From: Proteiniphilum sp. UBA4977
GTDB taxonomy: Bacteria; Bacteroidota; Bacteroidia; Bacteroidales; Dysgonomonadaceae
Direction: 5' to 3'
Assembly (NCBI GenBank): GCA_002398565.1
Contig: DGZP01000050.1
Coordinates: forward strand, 44,987-53,302
Length of the DNA stretch: 8,316 nt
This document shows, one piece after another, positions 7,781 through 8,316 of the stretch. A program made the translations under genes and the position numbers. Position 1 is the first letter of the stretch; the number at the start of each line of letters is the position of its first letter. A model generated the notes under the pieces. It worked only from the letters and a program-made list of their open reading frames with translations, was not told the DNA's origin and ran no database searches.

Positions 7781-7901
7781 AAAAAAGAGGCGCGGACGAT
7801 TGTCGCTATCCCTTTAGTCAGGCTCCGCAAGGGCCCTCTCAGGAGAATAGAACAATGTCCACGCCCTTATTACTAAGGGCGCTTCCATTCTTCGGCCTCC
7901 T
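7781..7901 (-). ncRNA. Candidate structured RNA: three-way junction with GNRA hairpin and U-tract
   Basis: Read on the minus strand, these 121 bases fold by eye into a compact junction. P1 pairs AGGAGGC (7901-7895) with GCCTCTT (7791-7785). P2 is an 8-bp perfect hairpin CGCCCTTA/TAAGGGCG (7881-7874 with 7869-7862), extended by one G-U pair and capped by GUAA, a GNRA tetraloop. P3 follows with no gap: GGAC and ATTGT (7860-7852) pair with ACAAT and GTCC (7803-7794) around one bulged base, then CTATTCT (7850-7844) with GGGATAG (7812-7806). The RNA ends in six U (7786-7781), like an intrinsic terminator. Four G-U pairs, the GNRA loop and the U-tract all work only on the minus strand. It could be an independent small RNA or an attenuator in a long susC leader. 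I cannot assign a family; 6S-like RNA and the Bacteroidales candidate RNAs are the first to compare. Confidence 0.6.
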
Positions 7902-7972
7902 GATTTGAATTTTGCGGATTCGACTAAAAGGCCAAAAAAGCGCTATATTATTTCGTACCGTAGTTTACGGCA

Positions 7973-7980
7973 CAAAGATA
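7973..7980 (-). promoter_or_regulatory. Bacteroidota -7-type element driving leftward transcription toward the structured RNA
   Basis: On the minus strand TATCTTTG fits TAnnTTTG exactly. It would start transcription near 7966-7968, about 65 bases before the structured RNA, giving a product of roughly 185 nt if it stops at the U-tract. No clear TTG lies at the -33 position. A short inverted repeat (CCGTA 7958-7962, TACGG 7966-7970) lies around the expected start. The motif is short, so chance matches in an AT-rich spacer are possible. Confidence 0.4.
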
Positions 7981-8075
7981 ATAATTCATTTTAAATTCTG
8001 TTATGGGTCCATGATTCTGGGTTTTTTAAAATTTAACAATTATAGATTGATGGCTCAAAGAAAACGAAATTTAAC

Positions 8076-8083
8076 CAAACATA
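8076..8083 (-). promoter_or_regulatory. Second leftward -7-type element, divergent from the regulator gene
   Basis: TATGTTTG on the minus strand fits TAnnTTTG exactly. The nearest upstream TTG, inside the first palindromic site, is 25 bases away, longer than the usual spacing of about 19-21. If used, it would place the palindrome pair between two divergent promoters. Weak call from one motif. Confidence 0.25.
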
Positions 8084-8096
8084 TACTGAGATATTC

Positions 8097-8133
8097 ATTG
8101 TTAATTATCAATTTTGCATTGATAGTTATCAAT
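8097..8133. promoter_or_regulatory. Pair of palindromic operator-like sites 21 bp apart
   Basis: Two 16-bp sites, ATTGTTAATTATCAAT (8097-8112) and ATTGATAGTTATCAAT (8118-8133), differ at only two positions. The second is a perfect 7-bp inverted repeat (ATTGATA/TATCAAT) around GT; the first is the same palindrome with one mismatched pair. Start-to-start spacing is 21 bp, two helical turns, so two dimers would sit side by side on one face. The downstream copy covers the -33 region of the regulator promoter. XRE/Cro proteins bind such short palindromes as dimers and often control their own genes, so autoregulation is the natural reading, but it is not shown by sequence alone. Confidence 0.6.
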
Positions 8134-8150
8134 ACATTCCATTTTTTGTC

Positions 8151-8158
8151 TATATTTG
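8151..8158 (+). promoter_or_regulatory. -7 element of the XRE regulator gene
   Basis: TATATTTG matches TAnnTTTG exactly, 29 bases before the start codon, which leaves a short leader of about 25 bases. No TTG lies at the standard -33 distance; that place is occupied by the second palindromic site (8118-8133). Position, orientation and match make this the best promoter in the window. Confidence 0.6.
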
Positions 8159-8187
8159 CGGTAATAAAATAATATCCAGACAGATAT

Positions 8188-8316
8188 ATGGAAACCAAAG
8201 AACAAAAATTAAAAAACACCCATCACGGGCACGCCATCAAGCGTTTCCGCCATACACTGGGTATCAAGCAGGAAGCCCTCGCCGCCGAGATGGGGCTTAG
8301 CCAGGCACTGATTTCC
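8188..8316 (+). CDS. XRE/Cro-family helix-turn-helix transcriptional regulator, N-terminus only
   Basis: Forty-three codons are visible and the frame is open to the window end. After a polar head (METKEQKLKN) comes a typical HTH_3 domain start: helix 1 AIKRFRHTLG, helix 2 KQEALAAEMG, and the recognition helix beginning SQALIS (residues about 16-43). This is the Cro/CI-type DNA-binding fold. Total length and any C-terminal domain are outside the window. The ATG follows a good -7 element and two palindromic sites, so self-regulation is likely. It points away from the PUL, and the visible part is about 52% GC with about 63% GC at third positions, unlike the AT-rich operon, so it may have nothing to do with glycan use. 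No strong Shine-Dalgarno is seen before the start. Confidence 0.85.
   Translation, partial: METKEQKLKNTHHGHAIKRFRHTLGIKQEALAAEMGLSQALIS

Noticed and set aside
7781..7860. TPP-riboswitch-like words (CTGAGA, CCTGA, AAAGGGATAG) on the minus strand
   Set aside because: The order is only superficially similar. The canonical ACCTGA and GTAGGGA elements and the P3 arm are missing, and the bases pair better in the junction described.
7862..7881. Hairpin as a plus-strand terminator
   Set aside because: On the plus strand no T-run follows it, and no plus-strand gene ends before it.
7912..8172. Plus-strand open frame of 86 codons
   Set aside because: It overlaps the candidate leftward promoters, the palindrome pair and the regulator promoter. 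It is an AT-rich, Phe/Ile/Lys-heavy translation with no recognisable domain and no convincing start signal.
1..8316. CRISPR array, tRNA, rRNA, insertion sequence or attachment site
   Set aside because: I saw no regularly spaced repeats, cloverleaf, rRNA-like sequence, transposase frame or terminal inverted repeats.

Overview
The window looks like chromosomal DNA of a gut-type Bacteroidota, probably order Bacteroidales. Four things support this: a SusC/SusD pair, two short lipoprotein leaders, leaders with little Shine-Dalgarno signal, and several octamers matching the Bacteroidota sigma factor -7 element (TAnnTTTG). The sulfatase is a Ser-type enzyme, which fits an anaerobe that relies on a radical-SAM sulfatase maturase.

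Positions 1-7284 hold one leftward operon. In transcription order it encodes a SusC-like TonB-dependent outer-membrane transporter, a SusD-like surface glycan-binding lipoprotein, a glycerophosphodiester phosphodiesterase (GDPD) family lipoprotein, a secreted S1-type sulfatase, and the start of a fifth secreted protein cut by the window edge. The gaps are 25, 7, 12 and 1 bp, so co-transcription is very likely. It reads as a small polysaccharide utilisation locus (PUL). The pair binds and imports the ligand, while the sulfatase and GDPD remove sulfate and possibly cleave a phosphodiester. No glycoside hydrolase is visible, so the substrate cannot be named; a sulfated and possibly phosphodiester-bearing glycan is the best inference.

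Positions 7285-8187 are a long spacer without a convincing gene, but it is not empty. Going right it contains: a weak susC promoter candidate with a cluster of GTTA/TAAC half-sites just upstream; a stretch with a perfect 11-bp tandem repeat; a well-supported candidate structured RNA on the minus strand (7781-7901: three-way junction, GNRA tetraloop, U-tract) with a -7-like element upstream of it; and an AT-rich regulatory block with two near-identical 16-bp palindromic sites exactly 21 bp apart.

At 8188 a rightward gene begins that encodes an XRE/Cro-type helix-turn-helix regulator and runs off the window. The palindrome pair overlaps its promoter and is a good candidate for its own operator. 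This gene (about 52% GC in the visible part) and the 5' end of susC are clearly richer in GC than the susC barrel (about 32% in a sampled segment), which hints at a mosaic origin. The least explained element is the minus-strand RNA between the regulator and the PUL.
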